Positions 33,078-40,572 of a DNA stretch of 64,000 bases are shown piece by piece. A model generated the notes under the pieces. The model saw only the letters and a program-made list of their open reading frames with translations, did not search any database and was not told where the DNA came from. The number at the start of each line of letters is the position of its first letter. Positions within the stretch are counted from its first letter, which is position 1. Where the stretch lies: assembly GCF_014202335.1 (NCBI RefSeq), contig NZ_JACHGP010000001.1:543804-607803 (forward strand), read 5' to 3'. Origin of the DNA: Mycobacterium sp. AZCC_0083. Its GTDB lineage: Bacteria > Actinomycetota > Actinomycetes > Mycobacteriales > Mycobacteriaceae. The position numbers and the translations under genes were made by a program.

Positions 33078-34625
33078 ATGACACGAGTCACCCATGACCG
33101 CGCCCGGCCAGACCTCGGCCGAGACTCCGTGATACCGCTCGACGGGAGTTCGCGGCTGCCCCGCGAAGCGCTGGGCAACAAGGGCTTTGGCATCAACTTC
33201 ATGCGCTCGCTTGGGCTGCCCGTTCCGCCGGCCTTTTGCCTCATCACCGATGTGTGCGCGATGGTGCTAGCCGGCGACGAGCGCGTCCTGGATCGCGTGT
33301 GGCCGGACGTGCTCGAGAAACTTCGGTGGCTTGAGAGCGAGACGTCGCGCACCTTCGGCCACGGCCCGCGGCCGCTGCTGCTGAGTGTGCGCTCAGGGGC
33401 GGCGCAGTCGATGCCGGGCATGCTCGACACCGTGCTCGACCTCGGCATCGACGATGCCGTTCAACAGGCGCTGGGGTCGCACGCCTCACCGGAGTTCGCC
33501 GTCGATACGCGTTCCCGGTTCCGCGCGATGTACCAGCGGATCGTTCTCGGGGACGATTCGTCCGCCGACGTGCCCGACGACCCCCTCGTCCAGCTTCGCG
33601 GCGCGATCGAAGCGGTGTTCGCCTCGTGGAACAGCCCGCGGGCGGCGGCCTACCGCGCCCACCACGGGCTCGACGGCACCGGCGGCACGGCGGTGGTGGT
33701 GCAGGCGATGGTGTTCGGAAACCTGCACCGCGACTCGGGCACCGGGGTGCTTTTCAGCCGGAATCCGGCCACCGGCGCCGACGAGCCGCTGGGCGAATGG
33801 TTGCCCGGCGCCCAGGGCGAGGACGTGGTGTCGGGCACCTTCGACTGCCTACCTCTGGACGCGTTGCGGACAGAACAGCCTCGGGTGTTCAACGAGCTGA
33901 TGGCCTCGGCCAAGGAGCTCGAACGCCTTGGCCGTGATGTGCAGGACATCGAGTTCACCGTCGAGGAGGGCCGGCTCTGGCTGTTGCAGACCCGCGTCGC
34001 CAAGCGCTCCCCCCAGGCGGCCGTCCGCCTCGCGCTGAAGTTCCGCGCCTGCGGCCTCATCGACGACGCCGAAGCGCTGCGGCGCGTCACTCCCGAACAC
34101 GTACGCGCCTTGCTGTCTCCCTCGTTGCAGCCCGAGACCCGGCTCGCTGCAACCCTTTTGGCCACGGGCCTGCCAGCCAGTCCAGGTGTCACGTCGGGCA
34201 CGGCGTACACCGACGTCGACGCCGCACTCGACGCAGCCGACGAGGACCAGGACGTGATCCTGGTCCGCATCTCGACCAGCCCCGACGACGTCGCCGGGAT
34301 GCTCGCGGCCCGGGCCATCGTGACCGAGGTCGGCGGCGCCACCTCCCACGCCGCGGTGGTTAGCCGCGAGATCGGCAGGCCCGCGGTGGTGGGCTGCGGC
34401 GCCGGAGTCGCCGCCGCCCTCGACGGCAGGTCGATCACGGTCGACGGCGGCGCGGGCGAGGTCTTCGACGGTGTACTGGAACTGACGGCGTGGTCGGAAC
34501 GGGACACCCCGGACCTGGCGGAGCTGGCCGCGATCGCGCGCCGGGTACTCGGCGACGTCTGCGAGACTCCCCTGATGGCCATGCTGACTGCATTCCGACT
34601 CACCGAGAGGTCCGACGTTGGATGA
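33078..34625 (+). CDS. ppdK: Two-domain pyruvate phosphate dikinase-like protein
   Basis: A 515-residue protein with the ATP-grasp domain and phosphohistidine domain of pyruvate phosphate dikinase, but without the C-terminal PEP/pyruvate TIM barrel. The ATP domain shows LLSVRSGAAQSMPGMLDTVL (a PPDK hallmark), VFGNLHRDSGTGVLFSRNP and the YxLLQTR-like LWLLQTRVAKR; the mobile domain shows GGATSHAAVVSREIG with the phospho-accepting His424. M. tuberculosis has a similar shortened PpdK (Rv1127c). ATG at 33078 is used, with a weak site; an ATG at 33054 is possible. It overlaps the downstream winged-helix gene by 8 bp. Either a separate acceptor domain acts in trans or a non-pyruvate acceptor is phosphorylated. 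Confidence 0.9.
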   Translation: MTRVTHDRARPDLGRDSVIPLDGSSRLPREALGNKGFGINFMRSLGLPVPPAFCLITDVCAMVLAGDERVLDRVWPDVLEKLRWLESETSRTFGHGPRPLLLSVRSGAAQSMPGMLDTVLDLGIDDAVQQALGSHASPEFAVDTRSRFRAMYQRIVLGDDSSADVPDDPLVQLRGAIEAVFASWNSPRAAAYRAHHGLDGTGGTAVVVQAMVFGNLHRDSGTGVLFSRNPATGADEPLGEWLPGAQGEDVVSGTFDCLPLDALRTEQPRVFNELMASAKELERLGRDVQDIEFTVEEGRLWLLQTRVAKRSPQAAVRLALKFRACGLIDDAEALRRVTPEHVRALLSPSLQPETRLAATLLATGLPASPGVTSGTAYTDVDAALDAADEDQDVILVRISTSPDDVAGMLAARAIVTEVGGATSHAAVVSREIGRPAVVGCGAGVAAALDGRSITVDGGAGEVFDGVLELTAWSERDTPDLAELAAIARRVLGDVCETPLMAMLTAFRLTERSDVG

Positions 34626-35223
34626 ACTGACGCTGCTACAGGCCGTGCGACTCAAGGGCCGGGTGCGGCACGGCGACATCGCCGCGACGCTCGACGACGA
34701 CGAGGCCGCCGTCGATTCGGCGGTCAAGGAGCTCACCGAGGCGGGCCTGCTAATGGAAGGCACGACCCTTCGGCTGTCCCCGGACGGGCGGGCCCGTCTG
34801 ACCGAGCTGCTCGCCGACGAGCGCCGCGGGCTCGACGCCGAGGCCTTCGCCAAGGCGTACGACGAGTTTCGCGGGGTCAACCGCGAGTTCAAGTCGCTGA
34901 TCTCGCAGTGGCAGCTCAGGCACGGCGAGCCCAACGATCACGGCGACGCCGATTATGACGCCGCGGTGCTGCGGCGCCTCGACGGCGTCCACCAGGCAGT
35001 CCTGCCCATCCTGGCGTCGGCCACCCTGCAGCTGCCGCGACTGGATGCTTACCCCGCCAAGCTGTCGGCGGCGCTGGAGAAGGTGCACGCCGGGGACACC
35101 ACCTGGCTGACGCGGCCCATCATCGACTCGTACCACACTGTGTGGTTCGAGCTTCACGAAGAACTGATCGGGGCCGCCGGGCTGACCCGCGAGGACGAGG
35201 CGAAGGCCGGCCACACCGAGTAG
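34618..35223 (+). CDS. Winged-helix-like protein coupled to PpdK
   Basis: A 201-residue protein of no named family. Residues 1-60 read as a winged helix: a DELTLLQAVRLKGRV helix, RHGDIAATLDDDEAAVDSAVKEL as the recognition helix, and LLMEGTTLRLSPDGRARL as the wing. The remaining 140 residues are helical with conserved-looking ISQWQLR and WFELHEELIGAAG segments. TTG start overlaps the end of the PpdK-like gene by 8 bp, so they are made together. It could be a regulator that binds the PpdK product or an acceptor/recognition subunit for the incomplete dikinase. No ligand-binding motif is recognised. Confidence 0.75.
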   Translation: MDELTLLQAVRLKGRVRHGDIAATLDDDEAAVDSAVKELTEAGLLMEGTTLRLSPDGRARLTELLADERRGLDAEAFAKAYDEFRGVNREFKSLISQWQLRHGEPNDHGDADYDAAVLRRLDGVHQAVLPILASATLQLPRLDAYPAKLSAALEKVHAGDTTWLTRPIIDSYHTVWFELHEELIGAAGLTREDEAKAGHTE

Positions 35224-35230
35224 TTGGGAG

Positions 35231-35437
35231 CTAGCTGACCCCGACGGTGGAGGCGCCATCAGGATCCTGGCGCAGCTTCCACGTCATCTTGCGGGCCGTC
35301 ACCAATGCCCACGCGCCGAATAGTCCGATCAACGCCGCATCCGGCCAATTCTGCCGGGAGGCCACCAACGCGCTGCCGACCGCGCAAAGGACGACGATGG
35401 CTTGCGCGATGCGACGCACGATGACCCTGGTGTCCAT
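35231..35437 (-). CDS. Small two-helix membrane protein
   Basis: A 68-residue hypothetical protein with two hydrophobic segments, residues 9-26 (IAQAIVVLCAVGSALVA) and 33-48 (AALIGLFGAWALVTA), and a basic cytoplasmic-looking tail KMTWKLRQD. It is the gene immediately upstream (20 bp) of nothing in its own direction: the amidohydrolase gene 35458-36657 precedes it on the same strand and they may be co-transcribed. Function unknown; possibly a membrane anchor for its neighbour, which is a guess. Confidence 0.6.
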   Translation of the reverse strand: MDTRVIVRRIAQAIVVLCAVGSALVASRQNWPDAALIGLFGAWALVTARKMTWKLRQDPDGASTVGVS

Positions 35438-35457
35438 CCGTTATCCCCCTGGCTCTG

Positions 35458-36657
35458 CTAGACCGAGGCCAGCCGGCGATCACCCGCGAGCACCCGCGGG
35501 AAGTTCAACATCCGGCGGGCGTTCTCCTCGACGATCAGCGAGCACTCGTCGTCGGGTACGTCGGCCAGCACCTCTGCGGCGCGCTTGCGCGAGTTCGGCC
35601 AGTTGGAGTCGCTGTGCGGGAAGTCGATCTCGAGCATGATCCGATCGATCCCGATCTCGTGGCGATTCTTCAACCCATGCATGTCGTCGATGAAGCAACC
35701 CCAGAAGTGCTTGCGGAACAGCTCAGAGGGTCGGGTATCGAAGTCGATCTTCTGGTAGTAGCGGTGCCGCTCCCACACGTAGTCACTGCGTTCCAGGATG
35801 TAGGGCACCCAGCCGATGCCACCCTCGGCAAGCGAGATCTGAAGCTCGGGGAACTGCTGCAGCTTGCCGGAGAACAGCAGGTCGACCGTGGACCACATCA
35901 AGTTGGTCGAGAACAGCGCCGTCGCGACCGCAAAGGGCGCGTCCGGCACCGCCATCTGACCCGGGACCGGCTTGATCGTGGAGAACGAGAAGCCGGGCAC
36001 GAAGGAGCCGGAGCCGAAGTGCAGCGACACGGGCATCTTGGCGTCCGAGCAGACCTGCCACAGGCCGTCCCAGTGATCGGAGTGGAACGACGGCAGACCA
36101 AGCGGCACCGGGCTATCCGGGAACGAGATCGTTCGGGCGCCCTTGGCGGCGACGCGCTCTGCTTCGGCCACGCAGGCGTCGATGTCCCAGGTCGGCAGGA
36201 TCGCCAGTGGCACGTAGCGCTCGGGAGCAACAGCGCACCACTCGTCGATGTAGAAGTCGTTCCAGGCCTTGGTGCACAGCAGCGCCAGATCCTTGTCGTC
36301 GGCACGCTGGAACGTGCCGCCACCGAACCCGGGGAACGATGGAAAGCACAGCGCCGACTGCACGCCGTCGAGGTCCATGTCGGCGACCCGGGCAACAGGG
36401 TCGTAGCAGCCGGGAATCATGTCCTCGTAACGGACGGGGTCCATGCCCCACTCCTCCGGCGGCTTGCCCGCCACCGCGTTGAGTCCGATGGTCGGGAACA
36501 CCTGCCCGTCGTAATGCCACAGATGCATGCCGTTTTCCTCGACGATCCGCGGACCCTGCTCGAGGTACTTCTGCGGCAACCGGTCCTGCCACACCCGCGG
36601 GTGCTCGACGAGATGGTCGTCGACCGAAACGATCTGGTGGTGATCCTGAAGCGGCAT
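35458..36657 (-). CDS. Amidohydrolase-family (PF04909-type) metalloenzyme, copy 2
   Basis: A 399-residue paralogue of the amidohydrolases at 13450 and 55098. It keeps VDDHLVEHPRVW near residue 12-23, GLNAVAGKPPEEWG, YEDMIPGCYDPVARVADMD, SLHFGSGSF in the barrel and EIDFPHSDSNWPNS near the C terminus, where the others have ECDYPHSDSFWP. It has an insertion after HFGSG (FVPGFSFSTIKPVPGQM) not seen in the other two, which lies next to the active site and suggests a different substrate. It is divergent from the small helical protein gene at 36774, across a 116-bp gap containing direct repeats. Confidence 0.93.
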   Translation of the reverse strand: MPLQDHHQIVSVDDHLVEHPRVWQDRLPQKYLEQGPRIVEENGMHLWHYDGQVFPTIGLNAVAGKPPEEWGMDPVRYEDMIPGCYDPVARVADMDLDGVQSALCFPSFPGFGGGTFQRADDKDLALLCTKAWNDFYIDEWCAVAPERYVPLAILPTWDIDACVAEAERVAAKGARTISFPDSPVPLGLPSFHSDHWDGLWQVCSDAKMPVSLHFGSGSFVPGFSFSTIKPVPGQMAVPDAPFAVATALFSTNLMWSTVDLLFSGKLQQFPELQISLAEGGIGWVPYILERSDYVWERHRYYQKIDFDTRPSELFRKHFWGCFIDDMHGLKNRHEIGIDRIMLEIDFPHSDSNWPNSRKRAAEVLADVPDDECSLIVEENARRMLNFPRVLAGDRRLASV

Positions 36658-36685
36658 GGGGCTCCCTCGTCTCTGACTATGGTGG

Positions 36686-36722
36686 TTTCTGACTCATCGT
36701 CTTGTTTTCTGACGGTTCGTCT
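36686..36722. repeat. Two direct repeats TTTCTGAC-N4-CGTCT
   Basis: 17-bp imperfect direct repeats, 36686-36702 and 36706-36722, with a 20-bp period, in the divergent promoter region of the amidohydrolase (36657) and the small helical protein (36774). A further partial copy CTCTGAC is at 36671. A 20-bp period would place bound proteins on nearly the same DNA face. Confidence 0.5.
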
Positions 36723-36773
36723 CACAGACTATATGACGTACGCCACACCCGTCCATAGCCCGAGAGGCCTGAA

Positions 36774-37085
36774 ATGAACTCTCTTGACCAGCCCACCGCC
36801 GGCACCGCGCGGGAGAAGGTCGACGAGGACGACCACGACCTGCTGACGTTCGGCGAAGCGGGCGAACGGCTGCGATTGGAGATCGCCGCGGCCGCGGCCC
36901 AAATCGATCGCCAACGGCAGAACGGCCCCTCCGACGAACTCGAGAAGGCAGAGACCCGGCTAGCGGCGCTGCGGTCAGCGGCCACGCGCAACAGCGCGCA
37001 GCCCATCAATGACGCCAACTTCGAGAAGTTCTTCGGCTATCCCGGCAAGGCCAAGCGCAACCTGCCAGGACCGCCGTCCCAGTGA
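36774..37085 (+). CDS. Small helical protein associated with amidohydrolase, copy A
   Basis: A 103-residue protein of no named family, charged and likely coiled-coil between residues 22 and 72 (EAGERLRLEIAAAAAQI and ELEKAETRLAALR). It is similar to the protein at 56246: both contain DLLT, then EA-x-ERL-xx-EI with the same spacing, an acidic patch just before (DEDDHD / DWTDQD) and an A-E-x-x-LA heptad pattern after a short loop. In both places the gene is next to an amidohydrolase gene, here divergent from 35458. Its stop overlaps the double TetR gene start (GTGA). The ending GYPGKAKRNLPGPP is unique to this copy. It may be a small subunit or adaptor; inference. Confidence 0.7.
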   Translation: MNSLDQPTAGTAREKVDEDDHDLLTFGEAGERLRLEIAAAAAQIDRQRQNGPSDELEKAETRLAALRSAATRNSAQPINDANFEKFFGYPGKAKRNLPGPPSQ

Positions 37086-38419
37086 CCTCTGCGTCGGCGC
37101 ACCCGGATACTTCTTGGATGGCGCCAACTCCGGACAAGATGCGCCGACCGGGGTACGCCCCTGCCGCCAACGTCGGTGTCGGGCGCCGCGGCCTGCACAC
37201 CCGCGACCGGATACTCGCATGCGCAGCGGAGGTCTTCCTGGCCAACGGGTTCCACGGCACCTCACTCGACACCATCGCCAAGGCGGCGAATGCGTCCCGC
37301 GCCACGGTCTACCAATACTTCGCGGGCAAGGACGACATCTTTCGCGAGCTGAGCGCAGTGGCCGAGCGCGACGTGCTCGTTCACGGCGAACAGCTCGGTG
37401 AGCTCGGCCCGACGATTGACGGGGTCGGTGCGTTGCACCGTTGGCTGGTGGAGTGGGCCACCATCTACGACACTCACGCCGCAACGTTCGCGGAGTATCC
37501 CGGCATCGGGAACGAGTTGGCAGTCATCGATACCGGCACCGTGGCGGAGGACTTTCATCACGTGGTGACCCAGCGGCTGCGGGGAGCCCGAGTGCAGGGC
37601 CTGGACGTCGACGACGCCGCTGCGGTGCTTGGACGAATCCCGCACATGGTGAATCTCTATCGGCACCGGACGATGTTCCCTCTGCCCGCTCGGGAGGTCG
37701 TGTCGGCGTCGTTGACCGTGGCCCTGCAGCTGATGCTGTTCCCCGAGACGCCGGCGGCCGTGCTGCGCGTCGTCGGACCGCACGACGTCCGCGAGTCGGT
37801 GACCACGCCGTTGGTGGTCGCCGATCGGACAGAATCGACACCCGCCGTCATCGACCCGCCTCTGTCGCCGATTGGCCAGGACGTGCTCTCGGTGAGCTCG
37901 GCGTTGTTCGCCGAACGCGGCTACTACGCCGTCGGCATGGAGGACATCGCGGCAGCCGCCGACCTCAGCCGCGCAACCCTGTACCGGTACTTCAGCACCA
38001 AGGTCGAGATCCTCGCCGAACTGACACGCCAGGCGACGGCCGAGATCGAGGAGCACGCCGCAGCCCTGCCACGGACGGCCGCGGGCTCGTTGATCGACTG
38101 GATGCTGGGATACGTCCGGTTTCACCGCACCTACCGGGGTGTCATTCGGGCGTGGTTGGACGGCACAGTGGCCGAGCAGCTGTCCGACGCCGCCGTGGAG
38201 CACGGCATCGGTGCAATCCACCGCGCGGTCGGTGCGTTGTTGGACACCGTCGAACTGCCCGCAGGCCTTGACGATCAGGTGGCGGGCGCGGTGTTCCTGG
38301 CGGTGTTGGGCCGGATGACGGAACCCACCGCGGCCACTGCACCCGACAGCGACGAGCGCGCCGCGGAACTCATGGCGAACCTGTTGCGCCGGTCACTGCT
38401 CCGGCAGCTGAAAGCGTAA
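37082..38419 (+). CDS. Double-headed TetR regulator (two TetR N-terminal domains)
   Basis: A 445-residue protein with two complete TetR units. The first DNA-binding domain is at about 38-85 (RDRILACAAEVFLANGFHGT, then IAKAANASRATVYQYFAGK); the second at about 263-310 (DVLSVSSALFAERGYYAVG, then IAAAADLSRATLYRYFSTK). Each is followed by its own C-terminal helical domain. Ordinary TetR proteins are about 200 residues and act as dimers, so one chain here resembles a covalent pair of different halves, able to read an asymmetric site or to bridge two sites. GTG overlaps the preceding stop. The targets are unknown; the direct repeats at 36686 are candidates. Confidence 0.93.
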   Translation: MTSASAHPDTSWMAPTPDKMRRPGYAPAANVGVGRRGLHTRDRILACAAEVFLANGFHGTSLDTIAKAANASRATVYQYFAGKDDIFRELSAVAERDVLVHGEQLGELGPTIDGVGALHRWLVEWATIYDTHAATFAEYPGIGNELAVIDTGTVAEDFHHVVTQRLRGARVQGLDVDDAAAVLGRIPHMVNLYRHRTMFPLPAREVVSASLTVALQLMLFPETPAAVLRVVGPHDVRESVTTPLVVADRTESTPAVIDPPLSPIGQDVLSVSSALFAERGYYAVGMEDIAAAADLSRATLYRYFSTKVEILAELTRQATAEIEEHAAALPRTAAGSLIDWMLGYVRFHRTYRGVIRAWLDGTVAEQLSDAAVEHGIGAIHRAVGALLDTVELPAGLDDQVAGAVFLAVLGRMTEPTAATAPDSDERAAELMANLLRRSLLRQLKA

Positions 38420-38421
38420 TT

Positions 38422-38434
38422 CATTTATCTATTT
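38422..38434. promoter_or_regulatory. AT-rich AWATARNTA element
   Basis: CATTTATCTATTT; minus-strand reading AAATAGATAAATG, 11 of 13 bases identical to AAATAACTAAATG at 55038. In the gap before the CAP-domain gene, 20 bp from its start codon. Confidence 0.4.
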
Positions 38435-38453
38435 GCGCGTAGTCTCATCGACC

Positions 38454-38951
38454 ATGACGTTCACGCACGCGGCCCGACGTTGCGCACTGACGCTAGCGCT
38501 GTTGTCGGCGATGATCACCGCGACCACCGCGCCGTCCGCGCTCGCCGACAACAAGCGGCTGAACGAGAGCGTGTTCGTCAACATCTACACCGCCCAGAAG
38601 CAGAACGGCTGCCCCACCGAGGCAAAGCTGGACGGCCGACTGGTGGCCGCCGCGCAACGCCACACGGACGATGTGCTGAACAACCCAGACGTCAACGGTG
38701 ACATCGGTTCCGACGGATCCAGCCCGCAGGACCGTGCCAACGCGGCAGGCTTCAACGGCAAGGTGGCCGAGACCGTGGCGATCAACCCGGCGCTGGCGAT
38801 CAGCGGCATCGAGATCCTGGCTCAGTGGTGGTACGACCCACCGTCCAAGGCCACCATGCAGGACTGCGCGAACACCGCCATCGGGGTCTGGTCCGAGAAC
38901 AGCTTGTCCCGTTCCGTGGTGGTCGCGGTGTACGGCCAGCCCGCGCTGTAA
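38454..38951 (+). CDS. Secreted CAP-domain (SCP/PR1-like) protein
   Basis: A 165-residue exported protein. The signal peptide is about residues 1-31: basic AARR, hydrophobic ALTLALLSAMITATTA, then a cleavage site after ALA in PSALADNK. The mature part resembles the CAP superfamily: NGCPTEAKLDGRLVAAAQRH, AGFNGKVAETVAINP and EILAQWWYDPP, with two cysteines (in NGCP and QDCAN) likely forming a disulphide. It has no visible link to the catabolic genes. It converges on the ligase at 38953 with one base between them. Function of mycobacterial CAP proteins is mostly unknown; sterol or lipid binding is reported for eukaryotic members. Confidence 0.8.
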   Translation: MTFTHAARRCALTLALLSAMITATTAPSALADNKRLNESVFVNIYTAQKQNGCPTEAKLDGRLVAAAQRHTDDVLNNPDVNGDIGSDGSSPQDRANAAGFNGKVAETVAINPALAISGIEILAQWWYDPPSKATMQDCANTAIGVWSENSLSRSVVVAVYGQPAL

Positions 38952-38952
38952 C

Positions 38953-40566
38953 TCAGCCGGCATCGGCCTTCAGGTCGGCGCGCAACCGCTTCTTGTCCAC
39001 TTTGCCGCTGGGCAGCATGGGCAATTCGGTGACCAGCACCAGTCGGCGCGGCACCTTGTAGCGAGCCAGCCTCTTTCGGACGCCCTCCTGCAGCGCCTCC
39101 AACGTCGGCGGGGCACCATCGCATGGCACGACCACCGCGCAGACCGCCTCTCCCCACTTCTCGTCGGGTATCCCGACCACCGCGCAGGCGACCACCCCGT
39201 CGAGCGCGCAGATCGCGTCCTCCACCTCGGGTGAGTACACGTTCTCCCCGCCGCTGATGATCACGTCCCTCTTGCGGTCGACCAGGAACAGCAGCCCACG
39301 CTCGTCGATTCGGCCCACGTCCCCGGTGTGACACCAGCCGTCGCGCAGCGTCGCCTGGGTAGCCGCCTGATCGTCCAAGTAGCCACGGAACGTCGAGCCG
39401 GCCCGTACGACGATTTCGCCGGCCTCCCCCGCGGGCACGTCGCGTCCGTCCTCGCCGACGACGCGAATGCGTATGCCGGGGAACGGGAAACCGACCGAGC
39501 GCAACCGTTCCTCGGCGTCCGGGCTGACGAGGTCGTGCAGTTCGCGTGGCAGTCCCGACACGATCACCTCGGTCTGGCCGTAGAGGTTGAGGAAGCCCGC
39601 ATCTGGCAGTGCGGCGATGGCCCGCCGCAGGATGGCCGCGGTCATCGGCGCAGCCGAGTAGACCACGGTCTGAACGGATTTCACAGAGGATTCGTCATCA
39701 ACCTGGTCGAGCAACGCCTTGAGCATGACCGGCGCCAGGTGCAACAGAGTGATCCGCCGGGCGGCGATCAGCGCCACCGCATCGGCCGCGTCGAACTGCT
39801 GCTGCAGGACCACGGTCCCACCCCTGGCGTGCAGACCGCCGATGATCGCGAGCGCACCCACGTGGAACATCGGCATGTTGATCAGCCCGCGATCGGCACT
39901 GCCGCATTGCATTTCGTTGCTCATCGTGAATGCGACGTCGCGCATCTCGCGCTGCCCGAGGATGCAGCACTTGGCGGCACCGGTGGTGCCGCTGGTGAAG
40001 AGCAGACACGCGATGTCGTCGGGAACAGCGACGAATTCGGGCTCGCCACTTCGACCGCCTTCGACGAACCGCTCGTAGCCGGTCATGCCCGGGGCGAGCG
40101 AAGCGACGGGGGGATGACCTGGCGGCGCCTCGCCAGCGATCGCCACCAGCACCGGCGGCGATGGCAGTTGCCTCGCGATGTCGGCGAGCACCGGAACGAA
40201 CTCGTCGGAGACGAACAAGATCCTCGGCTCGACGCGGCGTAGTACATCGGCGATCTCCGGCGGCGAGAGCCGAAAGTTGATGGTGGCCATGATGATTCCG
40301 CTGAGCTGTGTCGCAGCGATCAGCTCGCCGAACTCGATGCCGTTGCGGCTCAACACCGCGATGCGGTCCTGGCGTCGCACGCCGACGTCCGCCATCGCCG
40401 ACACCAGCCGCACAGCCCGGTCCCGCAACTGCGCGTGGGTGACGGTGCGGTCGCCGTGCCGATAGGCGACCACGTCACCGAAGCGCACCGCGTTGTCGGT
40501 CACGATGTCGCCGAGCGTCAGATCGTCGGGGCGAGCGAAGCGACGGGAGAAACCGGTGGCCGGCAT
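38953..40566 (-). CDS. AMP-forming acyl-CoA synthetase (FadD-type)
   Basis: A 537-residue adenylate-forming ligase. Motifs: P-loop LLFTSGTTGAAKCCI, NMPMFHVGAL, LNLYGQTEVIVSG (A5), HTGDVGRIDERGLLFLVDR (A7/A8), KRDVIISGGENVYSPEVE and the acylation-half lysine in MLPSGKVDKKRL. It is the last gene of a minus-strand set, MaoC (41784) then thiolase-like (40573) then this ligase with a 6-bp gap. The arrangement suggests degradation of an acid activated by this ligase, with the MaoC protein as hydratase and the thiolase-like protein as C-C cleaving enzyme. Substrate chain length is not inferable. Confidence 0.94.
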   Translation of the reverse strand: MPATGFSRRFARPDDLTLGDIVTDNAVRFGDVVAYRHGDRTVTHAQLRDRAVRLVSAMADVGVRRQDRIAVLSRNGIEFGELIAATQLSGIIMATINFRLSPPEIADVLRRVEPRILFVSDEFVPVLADIARQLPSPPVLVAIAGEAPPGHPPVASLAPGMTGYERFVEGGRSGEPEFVAVPDDIACLLFTSGTTGAAKCCILGQREMRDVAFTMSNEMQCGSADRGLINMPMFHVGALAIIGGLHARGGTVVLQQQFDAADAVALIAARRITLLHLAPVMLKALLDQVDDESSVKSVQTVVYSAAPMTAAILRRAIAALPDAGFLNLYGQTEVIVSGLPRELHDLVSPDAEERLRSVGFPFPGIRIRVVGEDGRDVPAGEAGEIVVRAGSTFRGYLDDQAATQATLRDGWCHTGDVGRIDERGLLFLVDRKRDVIISGGENVYSPEVEDAICALDGVVACAVVGIPDEKWGEAVCAVVVPCDGAPPTLEALQEGVRKRLARYKVPRRLVLVTELPMLPSGKVDKKRLRADLKADAG

Positions 40567-40572
40567 CGAGCG

